A stretch of DNA of 64,000 nucleotides from positions 82,242,199 through 82,306,198 of the forward strand of contig OY856186.1 in NCBI GenBank assembly GCA_963693315.1, in the 5' to 3' direction. The position numbers and the translations under genes are program-made. Source of the stretch: Diogma glabrata. Lineage: Eukaryota > Arthropoda > Insecta > Diptera > Cylindrotomidae. Each line of letters starts with the position of its first letter. Position 1 is the stretch's first letter. The notes under the pieces were generated by a model that worked only from the letters and a program-made list of their open reading frames with translations, searched no databases and had not been told where the DNA came from. Shown here one piece after another: positions 10,820 through 21,680 of this stretch.

Positions 10820-11640
10820 TGCAGGCGAGTTGGTATGTTCCAGCTAAAAATAGAAAAGTGGGGTCTTGGTGAATTCTTTCCTGATTTCTTCTAACAATTA
10901 TATATATTATTATTTAACCAAAAATATAAAAAAAACGAAAAAGAAAAATTAACGTCCATCAACATCTTTGAACGTATGTTGTTGTGGGACCTTGGTTTTA
11001 AAAGGTTATTATGTGTTATTGTGACACATATTGTAATTCTTACTACACAACACATTTTATTAAAAAAAAATATATTAGTTTTTAATAGTGGAGGTGGTTG
11101 GTATATTCAAGTTTTGAATAGAAAAGTGGGGCCGTCTGGTTTCATATAATAATAGTATATGTTTGTTTTTAATTTTTATGGTGGAGGTTGTTGGTACCTT
11201 CTGCACCTTCTGGTTGTTGATATTCAAGTGGGGTTCAGCTGGTTTCTTTTACTAATATTTGTTATTAGTTTTTAATTTTACTAGTGGAGTTTGTTGCTAT
11301 ATTCAAGTTTAATTAGAAAAGTAGGCCCCGTGTTTCTGCTAATATTTGTAACTATAAGGTTGTATTAATAGCAGTGGAGGCAGTTGGTACCTTCTAGGTT
11401 TAAATAAAAAAGTGAGTTCGCCAGCTGTTTTTAAAATAATGCATCTATTAATTTTTCATTTTAGCAGTGGAGGTGGTTAGTATCTTCAAATTCTAAATAG
11501 GAATGTGGAACACCTGATTTATTATAATAACTGTATTTACTAGTTTTTAATTTTGCCACTAGGTTGCGTTTAGAATATGCAAGTTTTTAATTAGGAAGTT
11601 AGAGCAGGCTGGTTTCGTCTAATAATTACTTCGGTTTAAA
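10820..11640 (+). repeat. Diverged ~92-bp tandem repeat
   Basis: GTGGAGG-type boxes recur near 11089, 11181, 11284, 11374 and 11467, with a weaker one near 11557, a spacing of 90-103 bp. Each is followed by a TTGGTA-ATTC block, an AATAGAAAAGTGGGG-like block and a CTGGTTTC block. An earlier unit is at about 10825. A single related stretch (GTGGTGGTTGG) lies near 62158. Units are strongly diverged, so this is an old array. Confidence 0.75.
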
Positions 11641-12180
11641 CGACATAAGTGAAAATTGAGTCCAAAGTGAAAATTTTACCCCACTATTTTAACCATACCA
11701 TATCATGCAATTGTTTTCACAACAAAACTTTACAAGTTTCAATATATCTATACTTATTGGTATTATAAGTGATACAAGTTGTTAACCAAATATTCAAAAC
11801 GTGCATAAAAATCTATATGCATATATAATATTGATTCTATTTTCGAATAAAATTTTTCATAACCATAATCTAAAAAATTTAATTTAAATTTCAGAATTAA
11901 GTACTGCTTTTATGGATTTTATTTTAAGTATCTATATCGATCTAAGTGGGTTGGTTTTAAAAGCAGTTTATATATTATTCAGAAAGAGGTTTTGGTAAAA
12001 ATATTTTATGTAATAACCCATATATCATCAATCATAGTCAAATAAGAGATGCAATACAAGAAAATTAAGATATTTAGTACTACTAAATATCTTAATACTA
12101 TTGGTAACGATATTTATAAAACAACGACATCATTCACAGTGCAAGTAAGGATTGCAAAATGGTTACAAACATAGATAAAT
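11641..12180. other. AT-rich sequence, nothing recognised
   Basis: No frame or repeat family was identified; only short local A/T runs. Confidence 0.5.
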
Positions 12181-12667
12181 TTTAAGACCTTAACAACATC
12201 AATTAATAGACCGGAAGGCAGCGTTGCATTTTTGTTAGTGTTTTGATGAGGATTGAATTTAATTTTTATAGATAGATTAATTATTTGTGATATAGAAAAT
12301 AAAATTCAGCCGTTAGGCTTGCGGGTGTGTGGCTGTGGGGGAGTTTTAAACTGGTAAACAAAACGAATTCCAAAATTCATTTGATACTGCTTCAAAATTT
12401 ACATGATGCATGTTTACACAATAACAATTGAAAAAAAAGTGATCAGCTGATTGGTGGATGGGGGATTATAGGTCAGCTACTCGTATATATCTGTATCAAA
12501 ATGCGATATGGTCAAGTTATTTCATGCCAGATAAAATTTATACTGATGAATTATAATACTATTAAAAGTATAAAAGCAAGAATCTGCTGCAGGTATATCG
12601 GGGGCAAAATCATCAGCTGGACAGTAAAAGTTTTGAGGGATCATTAAATCTAAGTAAGGAACAATAT

Positions 12668-12840
12668 TTTTTTCGACAAACAGCTGTAAAATTTAACTTT
12701 ACTGCCGAAGGTTAGAGTCTTACTTTTTTGACATATAATCAAAGTTGCTGTAAAGTAACGCCATGTTTTCTTTTTTTACGGCGGCAGTAAAGTAAATCAT
12801 ATTTTTATGGCGGCAGCAAGTATCTTTCTTTAGCTTTATA
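12668..12840 (+). repeat. MITE family C fragment
   Basis: TTTTTTCGACAAACAGCTGT, TTTAACTTTACTGCC and TACGGCGGCAGTAAAGTAA match the families at 4025-4550 and 20125-20600. Confidence 0.65.
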
Positions 12841-13129
12841 TAACTATAATTAACATTCAATTGAAATATGAGATTATAAATTTGAATCTTAAATGTTTTC
12901 GTAAAAGCAGCAACTCGTGCCACATTTACGTCATTAATGCTTTTAAATCCATACATTCGACAGACAAACTTTTACATTTGACAGTTTTCGACGTTTCTTT
13001 GTAGTTTATCAATATCACAATTGTGTATATCAGAGATGTCTATGAATGTAACCACGTCTGTAACCACATCTAACCACATTTCAATAAATTATTTCAATTT
13101 TCGTGTGAATGTAAATAAAAAATATGAAG

Positions 13130-13915
13130 GGGCTGAAATCTCAAGGCTCTAAGATATCAAAACTTCGATTTGGGTTAAGGATTTTTATATTCTAGTTTTC
13201 GATAAAATGCTTTTATGAGGACCTTGTTTGTAGTTTTGGGCAGGGATGTATAATAAACAAAAAATTCTTTGTAAAAGTACACGGAAAAAAAAATTATTAC
13301 AAAATCAAAAATTGGAACCTTTATTAAAATTCCAAAAATATTGCAAAAATTATAACAAAATCAAAAATCCAAACTTATTTACCAACTGCTCCTGTTATTC
13401 AGAAGTCTGGAATCACACAAAAAAGTACTCAAGAAATATCTCCCAAATAATTACGATTTTTATCAATGAAATTTAATCTGTAACAACTTGATATTTTCCA
13501 ACTGTTCCTATTAACTTGGAGTAGTTTAATCTGGATTGAACCATATTCCATGTCCAATTTCATGTTCAATTAGATTTTATGTCATACAAATAATTCATTT
13601 TATTTTTTTCAAAAAAATTGTGTAAAAAAATAAATGTAAACCATTCGTTTGACACACTTAACGGTATTTTTTGACATACTTATAATACAATAATCAAGGT
13701 CCTGGTCCCACATAATAATGCCAACCATCAAGATTTCTCCATATTCAAGGTTATTGCTCGTTCGTTATTACTTATAATGAACGTTTTATAAGAAAAATAT
13801 GCAAATTTTCTTGTTTTGAAACATTTAATGATTTTTGAAACACCTCCGGTATAGTTATCGAACACATCGTCCTTTCGGCTTTTACCATTAAGTTAACCTA
13901 TTTTTGGAAATACAA
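13130..13915 (+). mobile_element. FB-like satellite-armed element, degraded partial copy
   Basis: Order as in 1509-2872: spacer block (GGGGCTGAAATCTC at 13130, GTTTTGGGCAGGGATGTATA), a short ~54-bp minisatellite (about 13260-13380), one ~141-bp satellite unit (about 13570-13690), and the outer block with ATCAAGATTTCTCC (about 13727) and CATCGTCCTTTCGGCT (about 13865). The inner arm block is missing. Confidence 0.72.
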
Positions 13916-13964
13916 TATTTTGATATCGCTCCAGCGTTTTTTTTCTGTGACGACGGTTGTGACG

Positions 13965-14160
13965 GCATTTTTTTTTTTTTTATTAATTAGTTGGACATGT
14001 TTAGCACACTAAATATGAAATATTCATTATTTAGACTCTTTGAATATCCGAAGATACCATGTCAACTATAAACAAAATGCCATTGAAGTGGGGGCAAGAA
14101 TTTAATTTTTAGATCTTGAATGTAATACTTAAGTTTTTCACATCGAAGTAATAATAAGTC
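13965..14160 (-). repeat. Poly(T)-headed fragment, possible retroelement 3' end on the minus strand
   Basis: A T run followed by TATTAATTAGTTGGACATGT, then CATGTCAACTA. The sequence at 37860-37930 has the same T run, ATTAATTAATTGGACATGT and ATGTCAACTAGA. A shared sequence directly behind a poly(T) run suggests the 3' end of a poly(A)-tailed element inserted on the minus strand. No coding homology was recognised. Confidence 0.45.
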
Positions 14161-14639
14161 AAATAGTTTGATCGGGGATTCACATTGTTATTTATACTCA
14201 ACCTTTGTATGTTTATTACCTATACCTGCAGCTGATTCTTGCTTTTATAATTTTAATAGTATTATAAGTTATCTCTATGAATTTTATCTGGCATCAAATT
14301 GACTATATTGCATTTTTATACAGATGTATACGAGTAGCTGACCTATAATCCCCCATCAACCAATCAGCTGATCACTTTTTTTTCAATTGTTATGGTGTAA
14401 ACATGCATCATACAAATTTTGAAGCGGCATCAAATGACTTATGGAATTCGTTTTGTTTACCAGCTTAAAACTCCCCCCACAACCACACACCCCACTACTT
14501 TAGCAGCTGACTTCCAGATCTATAATCAGCTGGAGTTAATTAATTATAATAAATAAAAACCGGCATGAAATGACTTTTTCATTTGTAACGCTGCCTCCCG
14601 GCCTATAATAATTTAAGTCTCTTAACAACATGAATAAAT

Positions 14640-15205
14640 ATAGTAGTTTGTGTTAGTAGAACAAAAAATACCATTTTTCGGACGTGTCTGAATTGACCAC
14701 GGTTTCACTACGGTAAACCCTTTCATTATGAACCCTTTTACTCTTCGTATTTTGTGGCATTATTTCGTGCAACTCCATAAAATCTTCTTCTCACATGAGA
14801 ACTGGTGTACGAATACCTTAACAGGCTAAACGACTGTCGTAATTGGCTGTAAAATACCATAAACTTAACTATCGTTAGAGAACTCATTTTTTTAACCTTG
14901 TTAAGTCATAAAACTGAAGTCTACTATTATTCACGATCGACAAGTTTAGTGTAATATAGAAAGTTGGTAAAGAATGAACGCGATATAGCGTTGCATATCG
15001 AAGATCTTGACTTTATATCATGCTTTTGACTATTTCAGCGGCTTTTACCGAATCATTGAAAATTTTTTAATAAAATAAATTAACAACACTTAAACTTTGT
15101 CGGATAAGCTTCTCCAAATGCTTTCCGTTTGAATAAATATTTGATTTAATGAGTTGCGCAGTAAAACCACGTTGATTCAATCAAATTGTTTTATTATAAA
15201 ACAGT
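14640..15205. other. AT-rich sequence, nothing recognised
   Basis: No frame of note and no repeat partner in the window. Confidence 0.45.
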
Positions 15206-15995
15206 TTTTATTCGCCTACATATTAAATTGTTACTTTATTACTGTGATTTGCGGCTTTAAAGTATCACTTTTCAACAATTTATTTTGTTGTCATGGCTAC
15301 GTCCAAAAAAGTAAAAAGCATTTGTATTTGTTTAAATTCTATGAAAAATAAAATTTTTTATCAAAGCAACCCTTAAATTCAAAATTTCATTATCCAATTA
15401 AAATATTTGTTATCATTTGTTGTCATAGCTACACAACAGTTTGGAAAAAATAATAAATATTTTGTCAAAGGTTACTTGTTCCACATATTTTTACTTTAAA
15501 ATTTATGAAAATTTATAATTTTAATTTAGAATAAACAAATTTTCTTAAAATATTTTGCTTGCGGCGAATAAAAAATAGAATATGATGCACGGGCGTAAGC
15601 TATTTTGGACTTAATGTGGGTGCAAATCTCGGCTAGCGTCTCGATTTGCAAACTCCACATCCGTCCAAAATCTTTAGCTTTACGTTCTAGCATCATAATG
15701 TACTATTTTATTGTTATAGCTACAATTTGTTTGAAAAAATAATAAATATTTTGGTCGAATGTTACTTGTTCAACACATTTCTATTACAAAATTTATGCAA
15801 ATTTTTAATTTAGATTAAAATCAAATAAGACTAAATAATTTCGTTTTTCAATATTCTGCTTGCGGCGAATAAGAAAGAGAATATGTCGCAGAGACGTACG
15901 CTATTTTAGACTTCATGTGGATATGATTTTAGGTTTGACTTCACATACATGCAAAATCATTAGCTATACGTCCATTCACTATATTATTCACTCAG
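15206..15995 (+). mobile_element. MITE families E (left arm) and D (two hairpin copies)
   Basis: 15210-15500 matches the arm of the element at 5497-6284 (ACTTTATTACTGTGATTTGC, TGTATTTGTTTAAATTCTAT). It is followed by D hairpins at 15540-15710 (TTTTGCTTGCGGCGAATAAA, GATGCACGGGCGTAAG, TTAGCTTTACGTTC) and 15840-15990. The right E arm is missing. The frames at 15154-15351 and 15860-16051 are incidental. Confidence 0.65.
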
Positions 15996-16129
15996 TTTGC
16001 TTTGGTCGAGTTTTTTATGGTGAACAAAATTTTCATATAATCGAAAAATGAAAGTAGTTTTTATCTCCAGGATTCTAGCCCCTAAATATTGATTTTATCA
16101 AATTTAACAAATGGAATCGTTTGGTCATC

Positions 16130-16390
16130 GTTAGTTCAGGAAAGGTAACTATTTTTTTTCGTTTGGTCGTATCCCGTTTTATAATTATAGACTTTTCAAG
16201 TTTTGAGCTATGAAAATGGAAACAAGAATTCACTTTCCTGTTTTCCACATATGTTCGAAATCCAAATTTTTATTTTGTTTAGATGAAAAATCATTAGGTC
16301 AGGAAAGGTCACTAGTTTTTTTATAATTTCCCAAAAACTCAAAACTTGAAAAGTCTATAATTTTAAAACGAGATACGACCAAACAAAAAA
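16130..16390. repeat. Imperfect palindrome
   Basis: CGTTTGGTCGTATCCCGTTT (about 16170) with ATAGACTTTTCAAGTTTTGA pairs with CTCAAAACTTGAAAAGTCTA and GAGATACGACCAAAC (about 16338-16385). TCAGGAAAGGT also occurs twice in direct orientation (about 16136 and 16300). Probably a decayed foldback element. Confidence 0.6.
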
Positions 16391-16392
16391 AA

Positions 16393-16500
16393 GTTCAAGC
16401 GGCATGCATATCCGCTAGAAATAGGTAGATTTCGGGACCAGACAGCTTTGTGTATAAATAGAATTGGATGTGTCAGATTAGTTTAAATAAAAACTTTAAG
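16393..16500 (+). repeat. Dispersed repeat family H, fragment
   Basis: CAAGCGGCATGCATATCCGC, TAGAAATAGGTAGATTTCGG and TCAGATTAGTTTAAA match 63810-64000 (same strand) and 48290-48512 (opposite strand). Confidence 0.75.
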
Positions 16501-17470
16501 TAGAAACAGAATAATCCAAAAAAATTATCAAACCAACCAAACTAAATACATAAACGGAAACTCCTTTATCAATGCAATTTCGGAACAGTTTTATTTAATT
16601 TGGTTAAAACTGCTTTATAACATATTAAACAATTTGGTGGATTAACGTTCTCACTACGTCTCAACTACAATTCTACCACAAATAATTTATAATTTAAAAT
16701 TATCAAACAACTTTTACACCTCAAATAATGCAAATATTTATCAATTTAGAAAAACTATTGAAAATGTGTAATCAATATACATATATTTATTTCAACGAAA
16801 CCACTTCCAAATACTCCAAATTTCCCAAAATAAATTCCTTAATTCAAAACAATAATGACTCAGCTATGTTTTAATTTGTTTTAAATTTTTGCCAAAAAAA
16901 TAAAAACTCAAAAAAAAGAAACTAAAGAAAATTTATTTAATATTTCTATGGGATATTTTTATATTTTATGAGATTTGTTGTTGTAATCGCATGGCGTGCA
17001 TTATGTTAGTATAATGCTAATTGCATTGGCACTTCTTGGTTACTGAGGTTATAGTCGAAAAGTTTATCTAAAAGCTAGTATTAGTTTAAACAAAATAAAC
17101 TCAAAAACGTTGAAAGCATGGCTGTTTGCGTTTGTTTTCGTTTCAACAGCCCCAGGGTCCAAACCTCTAAACTTGGACAATTTTTTTTAAATTTTAGAAA
17201 GATTTATGTTTTATCTACATGTACAAAAGTTTTCAAATATGAGCATGGCCATTTTCATCTATATCAAGGACAACAAAGTTTAGTACATTTTTAAAAAAGC
17301 TGATTTTTCTAGAACCCTGAACGCCAAGGTTGTCATTCGAACGAAAATGATAAAAAAGCTTCAAGTATTCAATATTTATAAATTTTATTTCAACATTATA
17401 TTTCAAACGGCCGTTATAACGCCTTAGATTATTTCACTTTATTTTCATTTTAATTATCCGTCTCCACTTA
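16501..17470. other. AT-rich sequence, one satellite motif, otherwise nothing recognised
   Basis: AAACGGCCGTTATAACG near 17406 is the core motif of the 329-bp satellite at 47137-48110, reversed. No coding frame. Confidence 0.45.
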
Positions 17471-18024
17471 TAGACCGAGAGCCCGCGACGGCCAGACCTT
17501 CGTTATTTTATAAAAGCTGAAAGTTTCTCTGCGCATACCCCCTACTCAGGTAGGAACGATTAGCGACATATGAAGTTTGGATCATAGTGGCTTTGGCAGG
17601 TGCAGGTTCCAAAGGGGCCTCCAAAGTTTCGTGAAAGTATAAAAGCTAATTTTTTTATATATTCTTCGGGATAGTATTAGAAGTCACGTCACCATTGCCA
17701 GACACTTACCTTCGTGGAAACACCCTGCCAGACACCCTTAAACTTTAAAGTTTAGGGGTGTCTGGCAGGGGGTTTCCACGATAATAAGTGTCTGGCAATG
17801 GGTGACGTGACTTCTTATACTATCCCGAAGAATATGTAAAAAAATTAGCTTTTATACTTTCACGAAACTTTGGAGGCCCCTTTGGAACCTGCTCCCTGCC
17901 AAAGCCACTATGATCCAAACTTCATATGTCGCTAATCGTTCCTACCTGAGTAGGGGGTATGCGCAGAGAAACTTTCGGCTTTTATAAAATAACGAAGGTC
18001 TGGCCGTCGCGGGCTCTTAGTCTA
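17471..18024. mobile_element. 554-bp near-perfect palindrome, GC-richer than its surroundings
   Basis: It begins TAGACCGAGAGCCCGCGACG and ends with the near-complement CGTCGCGGGCTCTTAGTCTA. The arms pair nearly completely to a centre at about 17747, flanked by GTGTCTGGCAGG. The sequence is visibly richer in G and C than its flanks. A possible 3-bp TTA duplication flanks it, which would fit PIF/Harbinger, but TA is also possible. No frame. Confidence 0.82.
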
Positions 18025-18136
18025 TTATCATATATAGCCGTTTGGCACCCAAATTTTTTCGATATTCCGAGATGAAGCACATTGCAATAGGTAGATTTTT
18101 ATATGAAATCTACCTAAAAACCAATGACCTTTTTCA

Positions 18137-19291
18137 CCTAAATCTGGATTTGAAGATAAACAGAAACCAGATTACGTGTGCAAACTAAATAAAAGTTTAT
18201 ACGGTTTAAAACAAGCAGCACGATTATGGAACAAAGAGATCAATGACGTTCTCATCGGAATGGGATTAGAACAAAGTAAGGCTGATCCGTGTTTGTATTT
18301 CAAAGAGGAGAATGCGGGTTGGGTTTTCTTATTGATCTATGTGGATGATATCGTGGTAGCAGCGAAATCACAAGAAGTTATTAATCGCATTACGATAATG
18401 ATTAATCAGAAAATTGAGATAAAGGACTTGGGTGATATTAATCATTATCTGGGTATGGAAGTCACAAAAGATGATAAAGGATATTACAGTTTGTGCCAGT
18501 CAACATATATTAAACAGTTAACAGAAGTCTTCGGATTGGCACAATCAAAAATATCACCAATTCCAATCAGTGTAGGATATGGCAAAGCAGATTATAGTGA
18601 TACTGGACTATTGTTATCAAATACACAATATCACCAGTTATTGGGCTCATTGTTATATATTGCAGTGAATACCAGACCAGATATTAGTGTGGCTGTATCA
18701 ATATTGGCGCAAAAGACGAGTCAACCACATCAGGATGATTGGAATGAATTAAAGCGGGTGCTCAAGTATCTGAAAGGAACAAATGATTTAAAACTAAACT
18801 TGAGCAGTGACCATGAACGACAAGATTTATTCGGTTATGCAGATGCAAATTGGGCTGAAGATAGAAATGATCGAAAATCAAACAGTGGATTTGTGTTCAT
18901 ATTCAATGGCGGTACAATAAGTTGGAGATGTCGAAAGCAGAAATGTGTGGCATTGTCATCGACAGAAGCAGAGTTTATTGCACTTAGCGAAGCATGTCAA
19001 GAGGCAATATGGATTCGACGTGTGTTGAAAGACATGAAACAAAATATTGATACGGCAACAACCATTTTTGAGGACAACCAAAGTTGTTTAAAGTTAATCA
19101 TTGATGAAAAACTTTCAAGCCGAACTAAACATATTGACACAAAGGTGCATTTCATCAAGCATCATGTGGAACGAGGTGAAATTTATTGCAAGTATTGTCC
19201 AACAGAGGTTATGCTTGCAGATATGATGACCAAACCATTGGCTGAACCGAGATTCATTAAGCTCAGATCGGTGTGTGGTTTAAATAATTGA
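18137..19291 (+). pseudogene. Ty1/copia pol, C-terminal part (reverse transcriptase and RNase H), 5'-truncated
   Basis: Retrotransposon polymerase that copies element RNA inside its virus-like particle. The open frame is uninterrupted for about 380 codons. Homology starts upstream of any start codon at about 18137, so the apparent GTG start at 18176 is not a real one. Visible motifs are LNKSLYGLKQAARLWN, active-site YVDD (about residues 55-58 from 18176), LLGSLLYIAVNTRPDI, RNase H GYADANWA and SSTEAEFIALSEA, the third acidic site EDNQSCLKL, and the copia C-terminal LADMMTKPL. Gag, protease, integrase and the first part of the RT are absent. The remaining frame has no stop, so truncation is probably recent. 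A polypurine tract and LTR start follow. Confidence 0.95.
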
Positions 19292-19460
19292 GGAGGGGTG
19301 TTGAAAAATAGCAATAATATAAACCACAAATTAATATATTGAACGCACCCATCTGGTGTATGAATTTTTATCATGCAGTATGCTATGCTTTTTATTATAT
19401 ATATATTGTTTTGTTCTTTTAAACGGGTGTTCTGTAATTGGTTAAGAAATTAGAAAATAG
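19291..19460 (+). mobile_element. Copia polypurine tract and start of 3' LTR
   Basis: AGGAGGGG directly after the pol stop is a polypurine tract. TGTTGAAAAATAG at 19300 is a typical copia LTR start. The LTR right end was not identified; a MITE begins at 19512 and no second LTR exists in the window. Confidence 0.7.
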
Positions 19461-19511
19461 ATGGCTTTTAAAAAATTACTTTTGTCTCTACATAGGTACA
19501 AAAGTTATATG

Positions 19512-20060
19512 TATAGAGCGATTTTTCTGTTCCGATGTTTACCGCAATGGTGCTGCAAAAGGGGGATAAGAGAAAAATCACAAAAATTTTATATTGGATT
19601 ACATACAAAACACTACTTGAATAATTTTAAAAGCTATCTATGAAATTTCTCATTTTACCACAATTGAACAATTTTAATTTGCTAATGAAATATTATTGAC
19701 TATATATTAAGCGTAATATATAAAATATTATCCTTAAGACGCTCAAAAAGGAAACATAAAGATTGCCAAAATTTCCCATACAAAGTTGTATGAAAAATTT
19801 AACCTATTTTCGTATTTGTTTTACGGACAGAAAAAATAAAATATTTTATATATTATGCTTAATATATAGACAATAATATAGTTCATAACCAAATATAAAT
19901 TATTTAACTGTAGTAAAATAAGAAATTGCATAGATAATTTTTAAAATTATACAAGTTGTGTTTTGTATGAAATCCCATATAAAATTTTTAGAATTTATTC
20001 TCTTATCCCCTTTTTGCAGCGCCATTGCGGTAAACACTGGAACAGAAAAATCGCCCTATA
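19512..20060. mobile_element. Palindromic MITE, 549 bp
   Basis: TATAGAGCGATTTTTCTGTT at 19512 pairs with a sequence ending AAATCGCCCTATA at 20060. The arms continue inward (TTTACCGCAATGG, GGGGATAAGAG, CATACAAAACAC against their complements). The tips suggest TA insertion. It sits in or beside the copia LTR. No transposase; the frame at 19461-19643 crosses its boundary and is not real. Confidence 0.8.
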
Positions 20061-20124
20061 GGTTTTTTTATCTCTGGTGACAAAAAAGAAACTTTCGATG
20101 CAATTTTAAGTTGGGTAGTAGAAA

Positions 20125-20600
20125 ATAGTATATTATTGAATTAGCAGCTAAAGTTGTACTTTTTGTGTTGAGTCTATAGTCAATTATAGACGAAACACAA
20201 AAAGTCACTCTAGCTCCGAATTCAATACACTATTTTTTCGGCAAACGTTTAAATTTGTTTAAAAATATGAAATTAATGCATCAAAATTTTTATAAATATG
20301 TTTTAGGTAATAAATTTTCTGAAATTAATTTTTATTGATTTTAATTCATTAAAATGAACTGAAATGCATTTTGTTTTGACGAAATTAATAATATCATGTT
20401 ATATTACTTTACTGCCGCCGTAAAAATATGAAAATTACTTTACAGCCGCCGTAAAAATATGAAAGTTACTTTACAACCGCCGGCAGTTAAAATAAAAATT
20501 ACTTTTGCAGCCGCCAGCTAAATAGTAAGACTTTAGCTACTCCCCAGCGGTAGTAAAGTTAAACTTTACAGCCGTTTGCCGAAAAAAACTTTTATTTTAC
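20125..20600 (-). mobile_element. MITE family C, fullest copy
   Basis: An inverted repeat (GTACTTTTTGTGTTGAGTCT against GACGAAACACAAAAAGT, 20155-20205) is followed by TTCGGCAAACG near 20237. A run of ~30-bp direct subrepeats with TTACTTTACAGCCGCCGTAA follows (about 20404-20500), and it ends AACTTTACAGCCGTTTGCCG at about 20562-20582. Same blocks in reverse as 4025-4550. Confidence 0.72.
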
Positions 20601-21680
20601 TGTCGCCTTATCTATATCCATAAAATGTAAATAAAACAAATATTTGCATTTGTTTTGATTTTAATAGGGGTGTTCAAACACATTTTATAATTGTGTAAAC
20701 TTGTTGATATATAGCTCTACAAACGTCTGAAAATCGATTAGATTGAATTGGGGCCGTCAAGTCTCACCATACGGGTTCCCCATAAGGATCTCATAATAAG
20801 AATTATGTTGTAAGACAGAGCAAATTTTAAAATATTTTTAAATTGTGAAAATATTAAAAATTATTGGAAAATGAAACCATAAAAATCGTTGCTATTTACT
20901 ACACAACTTTTAACACTTGCTAAAATAATAATTGTTGAACAATTTTTTATTGATCCGTATACTCAATTATTAAAGAATTTTCCAGACATTTTAATGCAAT
21001 GTCTTTTGTTTAAGTGCTTATTTGTACAAAAAATTAAATGAAAAGAAAGATTGACAGAAAAACATATCTGCTTTATTATAGATTGTAACATGAAACATGT
21101 TTAGAGTGTAACTGACGTTTTCGAAAATCAATTAATATAATAAAAAACAAGAATCTAAGATTTTTTCATTAGTCTGAATCGAATTGTTTTTCTATTTATA
21201 GATGTTACCGAATGTTTTTGTTACATAATATCGAATGCTTTTTGATAATATATTTACAATCGGTAATATCCTCTTTAGTCGTCTTTGAAGGAAATCTATT
21301 ACACTAGCTTAAATGGAAAAAACAGGAAACGTAGTGATTTACTGTTTTTAACTCAAACTTTGTGATATTCGATCAGCTCGATTAATTCTCAATGAACTTT
21401 CAGAAAACTTAATTTAACAATATTTAAATACTACACTTACAATTTTTCTCGAACTTATATCAAAATCTTGTATTCTCACACATGTTTTAATTTTGCGGAA
21501 AACACCTCCAGATTTATTCACTTATCAGCAACATCTAGGAAAATTGTAGTACGTATAGTAACATATTCTATTTTGTTACAATAACTGAAACTTGTTTAAC
21601 CTAACAATTTGATTTTTTTTGTGTTTTGCATTCAGAGTTCCATTTACAATTAATTAACCTGCAAAATTACAAATAAATAA
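20601..21680. other. AT-rich sequence, nothing recognised
   Basis: No frame above background and no repeat shared within the window. Confidence 0.45.

Larger units (their letters stand above)
12207..14605. mobile_element. Long-TIR element family F with nested repeats
   Basis: TAGACCGGAAGGCAGCGTTG at 12207 is matched inverted by a sequence ending CCGGCCTA at 14605. The arms extend about 400 bp (12207-12610 and 14219-14605), sharing AAGTGATCAGCTGATTGGT and GATTATAGGTCAGCTACTCG. Between the arms lie a family C MITE fragment, an FB-like fragment and a poly(T)-headed fragment. Just outside are imperfect ~26-bp direct repeats (12181-12206 and 14612-14637, both containing CTTAACAACAT). No transposase frame. 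Confidence 0.78.
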
